Shown: positions 9,130 to 21,020, counted from the stretch's first letter. The stretch: DNA of 64,000 nt from Chloranthus sessilifolius (GCA_021018995.1 CM037596.1:86807184-86871183), one strand, 5' to 3'. Notes: a model not told the origin generated them from the letters alone. Numbers and translations are program-made.

Positions 9130-11612
9130 TGCAGACCCCATTTCGCACCCGAGAACCCAGCGCCGTCGATGAGGGTGGCACTAAGGCCGAACCCCGAACG
9201 CATTACATAGCATCTCATTGCACAGCAGAAATGAAATAGAACCATACTAACTAACCATCATAACAAATAAGGAAATTAGTACTATCCCTCAAAAGTTTAA
9301 AATGACAGTTCTAATTCCATATCAATACTTATGGAAAGAGAACTGACGAGAACTACCGATAAGGACCATTCCTTACCGAAATATGGTTCACTAAAAAGAA
9401 TTAAGTTACAATTATCATCCAAATTAAGTATTTTTCACATCATCTCAAATCTCTAATCTCTCAACCTAAGGCCCGATATATTTGGCATTGCACACAGAAG
9501 ACAACCCTCAGGTGGGACTTCTTTCAGATCCTCACTAGGTGAAAGATCAGGATCCTCTCTATCTAAGATCTCTATTCCCCCGCTTTCACCTGAACCTGTG
9601 ACATTAATCGAGGAATGAGCTTCATCCAAGCTCAATAGGGAAAAACTCATAACATGCTTATTATAACATCAAACATATATCTTATGGCAAAATGAAATGA
9701 AATTGGTCATAATATATGCACCGTGTGATTATCATGGCATGAAAGACACATGCAATACTTGTTTGAAATTCATAACACATGTTCATATTTTTATTCCAAC
9801 ATATGAAAAGGAAACTTAAAAGTGCTTTACTTAAAGTATTTGAATAAGGAACTATAGCCTCAAGCCCCCGATGGAATACCCACCATCGTCGCTCATATGA
9901 ACAATTTTCACATCTATCCAAGGTCTCATAAAGTTGGACACTTCGCCGAACATATTTATGGTTATACGATAGGAGTCACAATTCACATAGCACAAAGGGT
10001 GTACGGATTGGCCGCCGTACCGGTCACGGATATCCTGCCACGTCAGTCACGATTATACCACCGCGTCGGTCAGGTATTCAGATAGAACCTTAAATCAAAG
10101 TGCATACATATAGTTTATCGCCGTGTAAAGTGATAATTATAGTTTAGCTCAAAAGTCAGAATGAAATGTGAAGATCACACACACATTCATAAATTGGAAT
10201 GAATCTCGAAGGATTCCATACTTCTTACGCAATTCAGTAACATAATGATACACATGCCTTTTCAAATTAGAGTTATAAACAAAATTCACATGATTGAATA
10301 AAAAATTGCATCATAATATAACACGCATGCTAATGTAATAAATGCACATGATATTAAGTGTTCCCTATCTCAAAATCTTAACCAGCATGTGCTCAATCCG
10401 CCGTTTGGGTTTGTCCTTCGTCACACAACACCAGGCCACCTAAACATATAAAATTCATGGTTCACACATTAGAACTATGCTAAACATATTATGACAACTC
10501 CCCTCAAAATCTCACAGTCAAAACTTAACAAAATCCCAAATCTAGCAATTTCAATTGATCGAATCCCTATTTCAATCGGTCGAACTCCTCAAAGCATATA
10601 TCACCTCTCAGTTCGATCGAACGATTCTACTTCAATAGAACGAACACAAATTTGATCGATCAAAAATAATTTTGATCGGTCGAATCCTCACAAAGCCAAA
10701 TGACTACAACATAGTTCGATCGAACGAGTCCTAATTCGGTCGATCGAAATCACATAATTCTATCGGTCGAATCCCTCAGAAGCTAAATGACACTCTACAC
10801 AGTTTGATCGAACGAATTTTGATTCGATCGGTCGAATCCTTAAAACAGGATTTTCTAAAATCTCTGTTCTATACGTTTCGCTCGATCGAGTGTGAGATTC
10901 GATCGATCAAAACACACTTCGTTTGATCGAATTTATTTCGATCGAATGAATTCCTTCAGACTTCGAATTCTTCCTACTCAAGTCCATTTCGATCGATCGA
11001 ATTAATTTTCGATCGGTCGAAATGAACATATTTCATCAGTTCTTGAGTTTTTCGCATTCTTTCTCTTTTCTTTCCCAATTCAAACCTCATTTCTTGTGAT
11101 TCCTTGATCTTAAATTGAATAAAAACCATCACTAATAAAATTTCACAATCTAAGCTTAATTTTTATACCTTGATTTCATCTGAATCCTCGAGCCTTTCTT
11201 CAAAATCGTACTAGGGTTTACCAAGCAGATAGCGGATCATTCGTCACTCCAAACCCCTAGCAGCTAGCCTCGAGAACAGATCACTCTCGTATTCAATCAC
11301 AATTAATATCCTCGATTCACCCTCTCTCCTCTTAACTTCTAATCATAGGTAATAAAGGGTATTGAATGCAAGTGATTAAGGGTATTTATTTTCCCTTTTT
11401 ACCAAGGCATAAGCTTAGGTATGACACTGCTACACCAAGGTTGGTGTATGAGGGTTCACTAACCCATAACCTAACCTACATACACAAAATCCGTTTTGTC
11501 AAATTTGATCTATAGACGTTACATAGTCCATCAGTACGGTCCTCGACGTACGAATCGTCAGGCATGCATACCGAGGCATATAGTTCATAAGTCAGAACTT
11601 AGGGACGTTACA
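9130..11612 (-). repeat. Tekay-like 3' LTR
   Basis: About 2.48 kb, homologous end to end with 53194-55733. On the minus strand it starts TGTAACGTCCC at 11612. The last roughly 90 bp differ from the other copy by an indel. It contains an array of TTCGATCGATCGAA-like motifs at about 10550-11030. Confidence 0.85.
10550..11030. repeat. Palindromic-motif array in the Tekay 3' LTR
   Basis: More than a dozen variants of the 14-bp palindrome TTCGATCGATCGAA (also TTCGATCGGTCGAA, TTCGATCGAACGA) separated by unrelated spacers. Many copies carry C-to-T or G-to-A changes, as expected for methylated CpG sites. The same motif fills 54560-55145 and an internal array at 13541-13945. Confidence 0.85.
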
Positions 11613-11625
11613 TTCTCCCTACCTT
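11613..11625 (-). promoter_or_regulatory. Tekay polypurine tract
   Basis: On the minus strand aaggtagggagaa directly precedes the LTR start TGTAACG. Preceded by aggacgaaaatttctaaggt, the usual context in Tekay/Del elements. It primes plus-strand DNA synthesis. Confidence 0.85.
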
Positions 11626-11976
11626 AGAAATTTTCGTCCTCTAAAATTGATGTAACATGCGGTGAGGCACAAGGGTGGCTTCGTAAGGCACCACACATGG
11701 CTAAACAATCTATTTCATGATGAAAATGTCATCAGACACACATAGTCCACACACAATAAATTCTAGCTAATTCCATTCAGACACAACATTGACCATAAAA
11801 ATTTTGCATACCAAAATTTAGATCATCCGGGCAACCACGCCACCATAGTTATAACAAATGCAAAGTAAACGTGGCAACCATGCCACCATAGTTAAAATTT
11901 ATACATATCTACTCCTCAAAATTAAATATCAAAAGAAAAATCTCTCAAGCTAACAAAAGTTTTTGTTTCAAACTCG

Positions 11977-13294
11977 TCATGCATCAGCCCCTCCCGCCGC
12001 TCCAGTAGGATCCACCGCATCGGTAGGATCCGTCGCATCCTCGGTCTCCTCATCGGCTTGATCCCCGCTGGCCGCCTCCTCAGGCTGTGGGTCCTCAGCG
12101 GCAACATCAGACGTAGAAGCACCAAATACTTGTGCACACATGACCGCCATCCTCTGAACATAGTTGGTAGGGTACATTGCGTGCAAAACATCCTCCACGA
12201 GTAGCTCATAGTAATCAAGGCTTTATTGAGCTGGCGATTACTCTCCTAGATGAGAGTAGCCAACGCCTCATTGGTGATCAGAGCTGCTTGATGGTCTTAC
12301 TATGGCGCACCTTGTGCAGGCTCTTCCTAAGGTTGAGGAGGGATAGGAGGTACTTGAAGAGCTGGTTGAAGGTGTGGTTTTAGCTATTGAAGGTTTTTCT
12401 CCATTGCTTGAAAGTATAAAAGACCTCAATATCGGAGGATTTAGGCTCCCGCAAAGAAACCTTGTGCACAGTGGTCGCCGAATATTCGTCAAACATTGCA
12501 GAAATAAAGCTTGCTTAAGGAATGTAATCCTCGGGCTTTTCTGTCCCTGCCAACAATTTCTTCCTCCCATGTTTTATCCCCTAAAAAATTACAGCAGCCA
12601 CATCAAACCATTTACCCTCAAAAGCGGCAAACAACGCCTCCATCAACACCCCTAATCTCTCAGTTTTATGACAAATCAGGTACAGGTTGCATTTAAAAAT
12701 GGTATCGAGCATCCACATATAGCTTGATAAGTGGGCTCGTCTAATGGCTCGACTAGGTGCAACCCGCCCTTGAGTCATTCTCTCCACTACATAAGGATGG
12801 GTCAAATTTGGAGGATTTGGGGGCAACAGATTAATTCCAGGGCCATGGTCTTCAAAACATTCCAAGGCCTTGCAGGCCATCGCATGGGTAAAAACGTATG
12901 TCTTCCCGTCGATCTTGGTGCAGATGGTGGTTGTAGGGTTAGGGCCATTAAACATGTTTTGGTAAAACAAGCGCACGAGGGGCGGGTAATAGTACGGACG
13001 GATGGGTTTTAAAAGGTTATCCAAACCGGCCTTACCCAAATAGTAAAGTACCCAAGCGTCAATGCCAGGCACATTGGGCATTTCGAATAGCGCCAGATCG
13101 ATGGTATACTCATACGCAAATCCCTTCTCGGCCCACCATTCATTTGGTTAGTCTTGTTGGGGCGCTTGAGAAGGAGTTGGTTGTTCGGCAGTGGGTTGTG
13201 GTGGAGGGTTTGGTGGTGGTTGCGAAGAACCCCCTACGGTCTTAGGCTTCTTCGATGTAGGGGTTTTAGAGGCTAATCTCGTTTTTGGAGGCAT
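11977..13294 (-). pseudogene. Tekay accessory ORF, related to the Athila accessory ORF
   Basis: Start ATG at 13294 (MPPKTRLASKTPTSKKPKT, basic and proline-rich). After one stop near 13147 the frame continues at 13081 (MPNVPGIDAWVLYYLGKAGL) with a globular region containing YYYPPLVRLFYQNMF, THAMACKALECF, and AIRRAHL...MLDTIFKCNLY...MEALFAAFEG. Stops and frame changes follow from about 12580, and an acidic tail (QPEEAASGDQADEETEDATD) ends at 11977. It resembles the 'putative plant transposon protein' type of accessory domain and aligns with the ORF at 30197-30907. It is sense relative to its host element and lies between chromodomain and 3' LTR, with its own TATA-like sequence and motif array upstream. 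Function unknown. Confidence 0.7.
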
Positions 13295-13526
13295 GATTAA
13301 AGAAGGGAGAAAATCTAGGGTTCTTTTTAATTCTCAAAGATTTAGTGCACAACTGAAATCAAAAGCTCAAAGTTAGGGATTTACCAATTTGATGAGGTTT
13401 GGATTTGATTTCTCAAAGAATCCACACGAAATCAATCAATCGTTGATCCCCCAACATGAAAACTCTCAGAAGCCCTAAGGAAACCTCCAAATTTTTCTAA
13501 AAATTTGAACTTAAAATTGCGGTTTC

Positions 13527-13537
13527 TATATATATAT
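13527..13537 (-). promoter_or_regulatory. TATA-like sequence of the Tekay accessory ORF
   Basis: An alternating TATATATATAT run lies 4 bp from the internal motif array (13541-13945) and about 235 bp upstream of the ATG at 13294 on the minus strand. It could be a mere AT microsatellite, but the position fits a promoter. Confidence 0.5.
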
Positions 13538-13540
13538 GCG

Positions 13541-13945
13541 CGATTCGATCGATTGAAATTATTTCGATTGGTCGAAATTCAACTTATAAAGAACGCGTTG
13601 CAATTTCGATTGATCGAAACTAGCTTAAATGAGACTGGGGCCCATATTTCGATCGGTCGAATTTCAGTTCGATCGATCGAAATCCAAAATTTGATCGAAC
13701 AAAAACTTTTCGATCAGTCGAACTTCTTAGGCCAATAAATTTTTTGATCGAACGAAATAAATTTTGTTCGATCGAAATCAAAATTCGATCAATCAAAAAA
13801 TAATTCGATCGAACGAATTTAACAAGCTTTAATTCACATAACATCCACTTTCTGTTAGGATATTTTGATCGGTCGATTTACATCTCGATCGCTCGAAATC
13901 ATATTCGATCGATCAAAAATAATTTTGATCGATCGAAATTATCAG
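13541..13945. repeat. Internal palindromic-motif array upstream of the Tekay accessory ORF
   Basis: About 15-18 variants of TTCGATCGATCGAA (for example ttcgatcggtcgaa, ttcgatcgatcgaaa, ttcgatcgaacgaa), the same family as in both LTRs. The array stops just before the TATA-like run and lies upstream of the accessory ATG at 13294 in its direction of transcription. It separates this gene from the end of pol (chromodomain ends at about 14090). Confidence 0.85.
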
Positions 13946-14089
13946 GAAACACACAATTGCTGTATTTTTGAATTTTCTTTCACAATTTCACACCTTAGGC
14001 TTTGAAATCACACTTCTTATTCATCATTTAACTTATTTACAAATGCATAGGGTCACAATGGACCATTACAAATCCTTTCTCTCTCCAGA

Positions 14090-14640
14090 TCACAAAAATA
14101 ATGAAGGATATTGGGCACGAATCTCAGCTTCGCGTTCCCACGTCGCTTCCTCTCTAGAGTGATTCTTCCATTGAACCAACACCAATGGAATCCATTTTGT
14201 GTGTAACACTTGTTCGGTTCGGTCTAAAATTTGCATTGGTTCCTCAATAACCGTCAGATCCCAGTAGACTTCAACTGGTGGTGCATCGAGGATATGAGTT
14301 GGGTCTCGCATGTACTTTCATAATATAAAAATGTGAAATACGTCGTGCACCCTATCAACCTGCGAGGGTAATGCAACCCTATATGCAACTTCACCCACTC
14401 TTCCTAATACCTCGAACAGTCCAATATAGCGAGGACTCAGCTTTTCACGCTTTTCGAAGCGCATCACACCCTACATTGGAGATATCTTCACAAACACATG
14501 ATCTCCCACTTGAAAGTCCATGGTCGATCGCTTAATATCCGCATAGCTCTTCTACTGACTTTGTGCCCTCTTGATTCTTTCTCGTATAATACGAACGGTC
14601 TCGGCATTTTTCCTTATGACTTTCAGTCCTAATATAAACT
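14090..14640 (-). pseudogene. Tekay integrase C-terminus and chromodomain
   Basis: Continuation of the integrase interrupted at 48823. On the minus strand: VIRKNAETVRIIRERIKRAQ, a stop, DFQVGDHVFVKISPM, a stop, EKREKLSPRYIGLFEVLGRV and YRVALPSQVDRVHDVFHI (integrase C-terminal beta-barrel region), then a chromodomain at 14090-14311 (PMQILDRTEQVLHTKWIPLV, VQWKNHSREEATWEREAEIR). Chromodomains of this clade direct integration toward modified chromatin. Broken by at least three stops. Confidence 0.85.
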
Positions 14641-15058
14641 TGTAGACACCCAAATTTGGCCCAAGGCCCGATCGAAACACCTTTCGAGAGAAGCGCATTT
14701 CCAAGCTTTTGATAGCGTGTATGGAATCCTTAGGAATCACCCTAAAGCCTTAGGAATCACCCTAGTCACCCCAGAAACCAACCCCGACCCTTAGAACCCT
14801 ATTCAAACTCTAACCTAACCTTCCCAGGCAAAGATGAGGAGGGTTGCACCAAAACTAGCTACGACCTTCTACAGTGACCAACTCTTATATCATTAAAGAG
14901 TAGAGGTCATCAGCTTTCCAACGAGCTAAGAATCGCCCCAATCAGAGGTATGTATCAGAAGATATGGCAGTCCGCACCCGGAGGGCAGAAAGGTAATTTC
15001 AAGGCAGCCCCCCAGGGGATTTGGTTCGACTATTAGTCGCGCCAGGCTATTTCTCCCC
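14641..15058 (+). repeat. Tat/Ogre 5' LTR, truncated
   Basis: Starts TGTAGACACCCAAATTTGGC like the 3' copy at 47170 and stays homologous to ttctcccca at about 15058 / 47589. The remaining 1.2 kb of LTR (palindromes, TATA) and the PBS are absent, so an internal deletion joined LTR to leader. It keeps one variant half-palindrome at about 15032-15055. Confidence 0.8.
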
Positions 15059-15442
15059 AACCCGAATCCTTGGCCCTTTCCACCTCCCAAGTTCCCCGAT
15101 CAGTGTGCATAGTGCCTTATTTAGGCCCCACCATCTCCGACACCCAATACGCCCCCACCGGTCAAGAGAAGGCAACTTCCTTTTTGGCTCATTTCGGGGG
15201 ATCGGGTCATTTGCCTTGATTTCCGTGGTTTCAATAGATCGAAAGTTCTCCTTCGATTCTTCCGAAGTGCACCAGAACCGTCGCCGCGGGTCTTGAATTA
15301 AGGTACGAGAGCCACCCGAAAAGGGAATTCCAAGGCCTTGGAACCTTTGTTTTTCAAAAAAAAAAGTTTTCATAAAATTCAAAAAAAGTATATAATCAAA
15401 ACCCAAAAAAAAATAATATATTTAGTTTGTGGTGCCGATACA
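15059..15442 (+). other. Leader between truncated LTR and gag
   Basis: No match to the 3' LTR. GC-richer first part, then an A-rich stretch directly before the gag ATG at 15443. No canonical PBS is visible next to the LTR remnant. Confidence 0.5.
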
Positions 15443-17111
15443 ATGGCATCATCTTGCGCTCCGTCGTCCAGTAGGGGAAGAAGGAGGATGATTTTTGGGC
15501 CTTATCCAAGGCACCCTTACCTGACCCGCTCCCGAAGAATGTCGTGGGTAGTGAACCCGGCCTACGCCGATCCCGACTCATCCCCGCCACGTTCTCCAAC
15601 CCACTCCCATTCGGGAGAGGTATTTTCCACCATCCCCCTCACCCAACCCCCCTTTACCGTTACCGGCCCATTTGGCGCCCCCATTTTCCCAACCGATACC
15701 CCCCAAAATATCCAAAATCCTACCCCCCATTCTCCATCGTTTGCCCAAACCATGTCCATGCCAAACCCATTTTTCCAAACCGCATCCATGCCCCAATTCC
15801 CATCATCCCCCCATAGACCCAATCCACCCACATTCACATACACTACTTCCACCCTATCCAATCCCCTGCAAGATCCCTCATCCCTTCGGGTGATGCCCAA
15901 TTATACCGGGGCCATGCCCAATTTTCCACATCCTTCCTCATCATGCCCCCCATCATCCCAAAACACATCCCCTCATCCACCCCATACACCCCCACCTACC
16001 ATGGCCATGCCCAATTATATTGGGGCCATGCCCAATTTTTCCACCACCTCCATCCCCTCTATACCCCATCCACCATCCACATCCCATCCTCCTCCCATGG
16101 CCATGATGGAGGAGATGTTCCAAGCCTACTCCTTATGGAAGGCTTCTCAAAACACCCCCTCTCCTCCACACCCCATGAACCCATCTCACACCCTAGCCAA
16201 CCTCCATGTTTCACTCCCTCATGACCCCCATCAACCTCCCATAATCCACACCATCCAAACCCCCATCACTCACATACCCCAAGGCCCATTGGCCCAAACC
16301 CCCTTTTCCCACACATCTCAGGGCCCCATGGCCCAATACCCCACCATCCATGATCCCCAGCGCCCCATGGCCCAATACCCCACTACCCATCATCTCCAAG
16401 GCCCATTGGCCCAAAACCCCATTACCCATATCCCCCAGGGCCCATTGGGCCAAACCCACCAAATCCAAACCCATCAGGGGCCTATGGTCCAAACCCACCA
16501 ATGGCCCATGGCCCAGACCCAACAGGGCCCATTGGGCTAGACCCATCAAGGGACCATGGCCCAGACCCAACAAGGCCCATCAGACCAGACCCATCAGGGC
16601 CCACAACAAGACCCATCAAGGGCCCATGGCCCAGACCCACCAAGGGCCCATGGCCCCAACTCATCAAGGGCCCATGGCCCAAACCCATCAAGGCCCATTG
16701 GGCTAGACTCACCAAGGGCCCATGGCCCAAACCTACCCAGGCCCATTGGCCCAAACCTATCCAGGGCCCATGGCCCAAACCTACCAGGGGCCCATGGCCC
16801 AAACCCATCAATGGCCTATGGCCCAAAATGACCAAGGGTTCATGACCCAAACCCAAACTCCACACTCATACCTTCCACAAAACCCCCAACACCTAACCCA
16901 ACCTTCACAGCTGGGTCAAACCCATGCCATCCCCCAAACCCAATTCCCCCATGGCCCCACACCCCAAGGCCACCCCCAAACCTTCCCTCACACCCAATGG
17001 CCCTATCCGACCCCACTTCAAAACCAAAATCCAATCACCCAACAAGCCTTTTCACACTCCCAATGGGCTCACCCAACCCCTACTCATGTCATTCCCACCC
17101 AGCCCATGTAG
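15443..17111 (+). pseudogene. Tat/Ogre gag N-terminal Pro/His/Gln-rich region
   Basis: ATG at 15443 (MASSCAPSSSRGRRRMIFGP) opens a basic then proline-rich region. From about 16270 to 16850 it is a tandem 24-bp repeat encoding octapeptides of the type GPMAQTHQ. The frame is stopped at 16538-16540 and shifts inside the repeats; the frame from 16722 continues to 17111. Such low-complexity N-terminal extensions before gag are seen in Tat/Ogre elements; function unknown. Confidence 0.65.
16270..16850 (+). repeat. 24-bp coding tandem repeat in gag
   Basis: Units of the form GGCCCATGGCCCAAACCCAT plus caag repeat about 20 or more times with variants (ggcccattggccc). One frame encodes GPMAQTHQ-like octapeptides; the other frames are also open, which gives several long spurious ORFs on both strands. 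Confidence 0.85.
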
Positions 17112-18411
17112 CAACAAGTTGAGAATCCCGTCTTCACTGCACATTACTCCGATCAGCAGTATGAAGAGGACAAGATTAAGAACAACGGGGCCTATGCTGG
17201 GGCATTAACCAGCCTCAACCCTCCACCAGTAATTGCCCCCCCTAGTAGCCCAGAGTGAAGCCCAGCTAACTATCGAGAAAGCAGCTCTCGTGTCCAAAGA
17301 ATCAGAGCAGCTGAAAGAACAGTTAGACAAAATACAAAAACAGCTGGTGAAAATGGGTGGTGCTGAAATCCACGCCACGGACTTCACAGACCTATGCCTA
17401 TTTGTTGAGGTCCCCTTGCCCCCCAAATTTAAAATGCCAGTATTCGACAAATACAATGGCACAGGCAACCCGAACGCACACCTCAAGTCCTATTGTGGGG
17501 ACATGTGCTAGTACGGGGAGGATGAAAGACTGCTAATAAAAGTCTTTCAGAAAAGCTTGACCGGACAAGCCTTGAGGTGGTTCACATCTCTTGAACCCTC
17601 GATGATGAAGACATGGAAAGATTTAGCGCATTTGTTCCAAGAGCAGTACATCTATAATACTGATATTGAACCGCGCAAGTCTGATTTGGCCCGATTGAAG
17701 CAGAATCTAAACGAGACTTTCAGTGACTACTTAGGGCGATGGAGAGAACTGGCAGCTCAAGTCAGAAATAGAATACCGGATGATGAGCAGATAGAGATGA
17801 TTTCAAAGAACACTCTGCTAGTGATCTCTGATTTTCTTGTATACCAACAGCAGTCTAGTTTTGCTGATTTGGTGAGGAATGCCAACCGCTGCGAGGATGC
17901 CATCTGGGAAGGGCGGTTGAGTAAGAATGCTTCAGGGGGCCCCAGCGGGGTCAGAAGATTTTCTGAGCAGAGGAACGAGAAGAGAAGAGGGGGCGATATC
18001 CAGAACATAGCCAACACCAGGCCCAATAATAATACTGCTCCGTTTCAATTTCAGGTAGCCCCACCAGCACCTGTTAGGCTTGAGCAGATGCAAAGAACGG
18101 GGAATGGGCAATCTTTGAGTGTACTTTTACCCCTGTTAATAGAAAAGGGATTGGTGGCTATCCGCCAACCGCAACCTCCTCCTCACCCGATCCTGAAGAA
18201 CTATGACCCAAATACCCACTGTAATTTTCATCAGGGTCCGGGTCACCCTACTGATCTCTGCTTCCCATTGAAGCACCCCATCCAAGATTTGATTAATGCC
18301 GAGAAAATCATTCCCCCTGCACCTTCTCAGCATGCTAATATTCATCAAGTGCCACTACCCCCACATCCTACCGGAGGAGCAGGTCCCAGACCCACCATCA
18401 GAATGATATAA
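17112..18411 (+). pseudogene. Tat/Ogre gag capsid region
   Basis: After a coiled-coil-like stretch (KESEQLKEQLDKIQKQLVKM) the frame reads LCLFVEVPLPPKFKMPVFDK and NGTGNPNAHLKSYC, then a stop at 17509-17511. It continues with LTGQALRWFTSLEPSMMKTW, HLFQEQYIYNTD and SDLARLKQNLNETFSDYLGR, the Retrotrans_gag core of Ogre-like elements. Downstream, NTHCNFHQGPGHPTDLCFPL (about 18210-18270) is a CHCC-type zinc-finger-like element that replaces the usual CCHC knuckle. Gag packages the RNA in virus-like particles. Confidence 0.85.
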
Positions 18412-19350
18412 GATGAGGAGGAATTCGAATTTGACCCATCCGATTATATCAGTGATCGAGAGAGTTATGTAGCACCGCTGTTAAGAAACATTGAAGAAAG
18501 GAATATAGGGGTAGTTAAACCCCTAAATTTGTCAGATTATTTCCCCAACCCGACTCCACAAATTGAACCCTTGGATCTCATGGCATACTTTCCATCGCCC
18601 ACACCCGTCAATTATGTGAATATCAATGCATACCAACCATACACCACAACCCCCATCAATTACCCGATGAGCCAATAGGACCCCAATCCTACACCAGCAC
18701 CTACCAGTTATCAATGGCCTATGCCCGCCCCATTCCAACTACCACCATACACCACAACCCCCATCAATTACCCAATAAGCCACCAAGCCCCATATCCAAC
18801 ATCCGCACCCATCAGTTATCAATGGCCCGCACCCACTCCATCACCCCCAGCTCAGCCACCGAAAAGTTCCACCACCCCGATCAATTACCTGATGGCCCAT
18901 CAGACCCGCCATCTGTCGCTGGCACCCACTGGCTATCAATGGCCTACTTTTACCTCCTTCCCTCCAATGCCACCACCCTCAAGCTCCACCACCCCCATTT
19001 GGCCCAATCTTTCCACCCAACCCACTGCCACCGGGGTGAATCAAGTATTGCCCACACCTCCTGAGACGACAGTACAAGTACCTTAAGAATCGGCAGCCAT
19101 ACCCTTCCAGCTCTCAGGACCAACCTATGATCCTCATCAGGTCCCGCTAAGCTATGAACAAACAGATGTCAATGCTGAAAGTAGCAGTAGAGAAGGGGTA
19201 GTAGATTTTGTTACCAGGTCAAGGAGGATATCAAAGCAGCCCGAAGTACTGGCAGCAGCACAGGCCCAACCCGAAGGAAAGAAAGACAGTGCGGTGAACC
19301 CTTTCGAGAAGATGAGTCGAGAACATATACTGGAGACTTAGCTGAGAAGA
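18412..19350 (+). pseudogene. Gag-protease linker, Pro/Tyr-rich repeats
   Basis: Frame 1 continues through stops (18409, 18676, 19084, 19339) with DEEEFEFDPSDYISDRESY and repeated PINYPxSxQ / SYQWPxP motifs at about 18600-18960. The motif TTPINYPMSHQ-like recurs four times with a roughly 100-bp period. It leads directly into the protease frame. Confidence 0.6.
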
Positions 19351-20658
19351 ATGTCTGCCCATATCACTGTATGGGATCTGTTGATGACGTCCCCACTCCA
19401 TTTCCAAGCATTAATGGGGGCGTTAAAAAATGCCCATGTATCACTCCAAGTTAGCCCAGATGAAGTCTGGCAGATAATTGGTCAAGTGATGGCTCCAAAT
19501 GCCATTTCATTTTCTGATGCCAACTTACCTGAAGAGGGAGGTAGCCACTCAAAATCTTTAAATATAACCGTTGAGTCCAGAAATATGATTATCCCCTTGG
19601 TACTAATCGATAATGGGTCTGCATTGAATATATGCCCGTTAAGAACCGCCACCAAGATCAGGGTTGATCCGTGCATGTTAAGGCCCACCAGAACCAGCGC
19701 TAGATGGTTTGACAATATCAGGAGAGAAATAATGAGAGAAGTTAATCTTGAGCTATTGATAGGGCCAATGACCTTTTCCATCTTGTTTCAAGTCATGGAT
19801 ATCAAATCTTCATTTAATCTATTGTTGGGGCGCCCGTGGCTACATAAAGTCGGAGCCATACCTTCCACATTGCACCAGAAACTCAAATTTGCATCTGGGC
19901 ATAAGATTATCACGATCATTGGAGAGGGGCATAGTGAGAAAGAAAAGGTTGCCAATAGCATTGAAAAACCCAATGTACTGGATGTACCACACACCGCTAA
20001 GGACGTCGACCTCCACAGTTTTGAGTATGAGGTGTCAGCTATACTCCTAGAACCCATGGAGGGCATCATGTCTAAAATGGGAGGTGGTATAGAAGCGGCA
20101 GTGACAATGCTCTAAAAGTGGGGCTATCAGAAAGGAAGGGGTCTAGGACCCAAATTACAAGGCAGAAGAGAGCCAGTTGTGGCTAAGGGACAGAAGGTAA
20201 GATTCAGGCTAGGATATAAGCCCACAGAGCAAGAGGTCCGAGAGGCCAAACAGAAAGCCAGGATCGTCGTGGCTGCAAGGGCTCGAGGAATCAACATAGA
20301 GGAGAAGCCTTGCCCTAGGCCGCACATCAGGGACTCCTTTGTCAGCGCAGGGATCGTGAAGATTGATCGAAATGGGGCAACCCATTTGACCCCACATAGA
20401 CCCATAGCCCCAGTCCATCCCACCAATCCCTAGATCTCCCTTCCCGGCTTGGAGATAGATTTGGCCGCGTTGTCCCTTTTTGAGGAATGACGGTCGGTAC
20501 CTGAACAAGCCCCCCCTGTGGTGAATCACCACAAAGCCGTGTTAACGTTTGAGGATATCATCTCAGATGAAATGGTGATTAACATGATGGAAACTGACCC
20601 CAAGGAGCCATATCAGTCAGCACCCTCCATCCAATCAGGTAAAAGAGCAACCCCTCAG
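19351..20658 (+). pseudogene. Tat/Ogre aspartic protease and G-patch
   Basis: VLIDNGSALNICPL at about 19600-19640 is the retropepsin active site in the Ogre form (DNGSA), followed by LLGRPWLHKVGAIPSTLHQK typical of the family. After a stop at 20113-20115 the frame gives GYQKGRGLGPKLQGRREPV, a G-patch, which is characteristic of Ogre-like elements. The frame then runs to a probable splice donor at 20659. Protease cuts the polyprotein; the G-patch probably binds nucleic acid. Confidence 0.8.
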
Positions 20659-21020
20659 GTACGTAACTAGGAATCTTTGCCCCAAACCCTGGAAGCAGGG
20701 AGTGGCTTAAAGTTTGGCGCTTGTTTTCCAAAAAAAAACAACCTATAAAAAGTGAGATAAGCCCTTGGCAGGCAATACCTTGCGTATATAGCAACCCGCC
20801 TTGCCAAAGGCCCGTCTTCGAAGAAAACAAAAATCTCAAAAACATAGAAGAAAATAAAAATCTCAAAAACATGGAAAAAACACAAAATCCCAAAAACATT
20901 GAAAAAATTTTAAATCCAAAAATATTATCATTTAAAATTCCAGAAAATGTCCTACAAAAGGATGCCTTAATCGAAATACCCGTCCCACATGAAATCGACC
21001 CCTTCCCTGTAGAAATATAG
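20659..21020 (+). other. Probable intron between protease and RT
   Basis: Donor CAG|GTACGTAAC at 20658/20659 and acceptor AAATATAG|GAAGAAG at 21020/21021. The upstream exon ends on a complete codon in frame 1 and the downstream exon starts a codon in frame 0, so removing these 362 nt restores one frame and drops the stops on either side (at 20668 and 21018). The segment is A-rich and repetitive. Ogre elements are known for an intron in this place. An alternative acceptor is 21012. Confidence 0.65.

Noticed and set aside
15544-17034. Long open frames on both strands in the gag repeat region
   Set aside because: A 24-bp repeat is a multiple of three, so all frames stay open; only the frame from 15443 joins gag.
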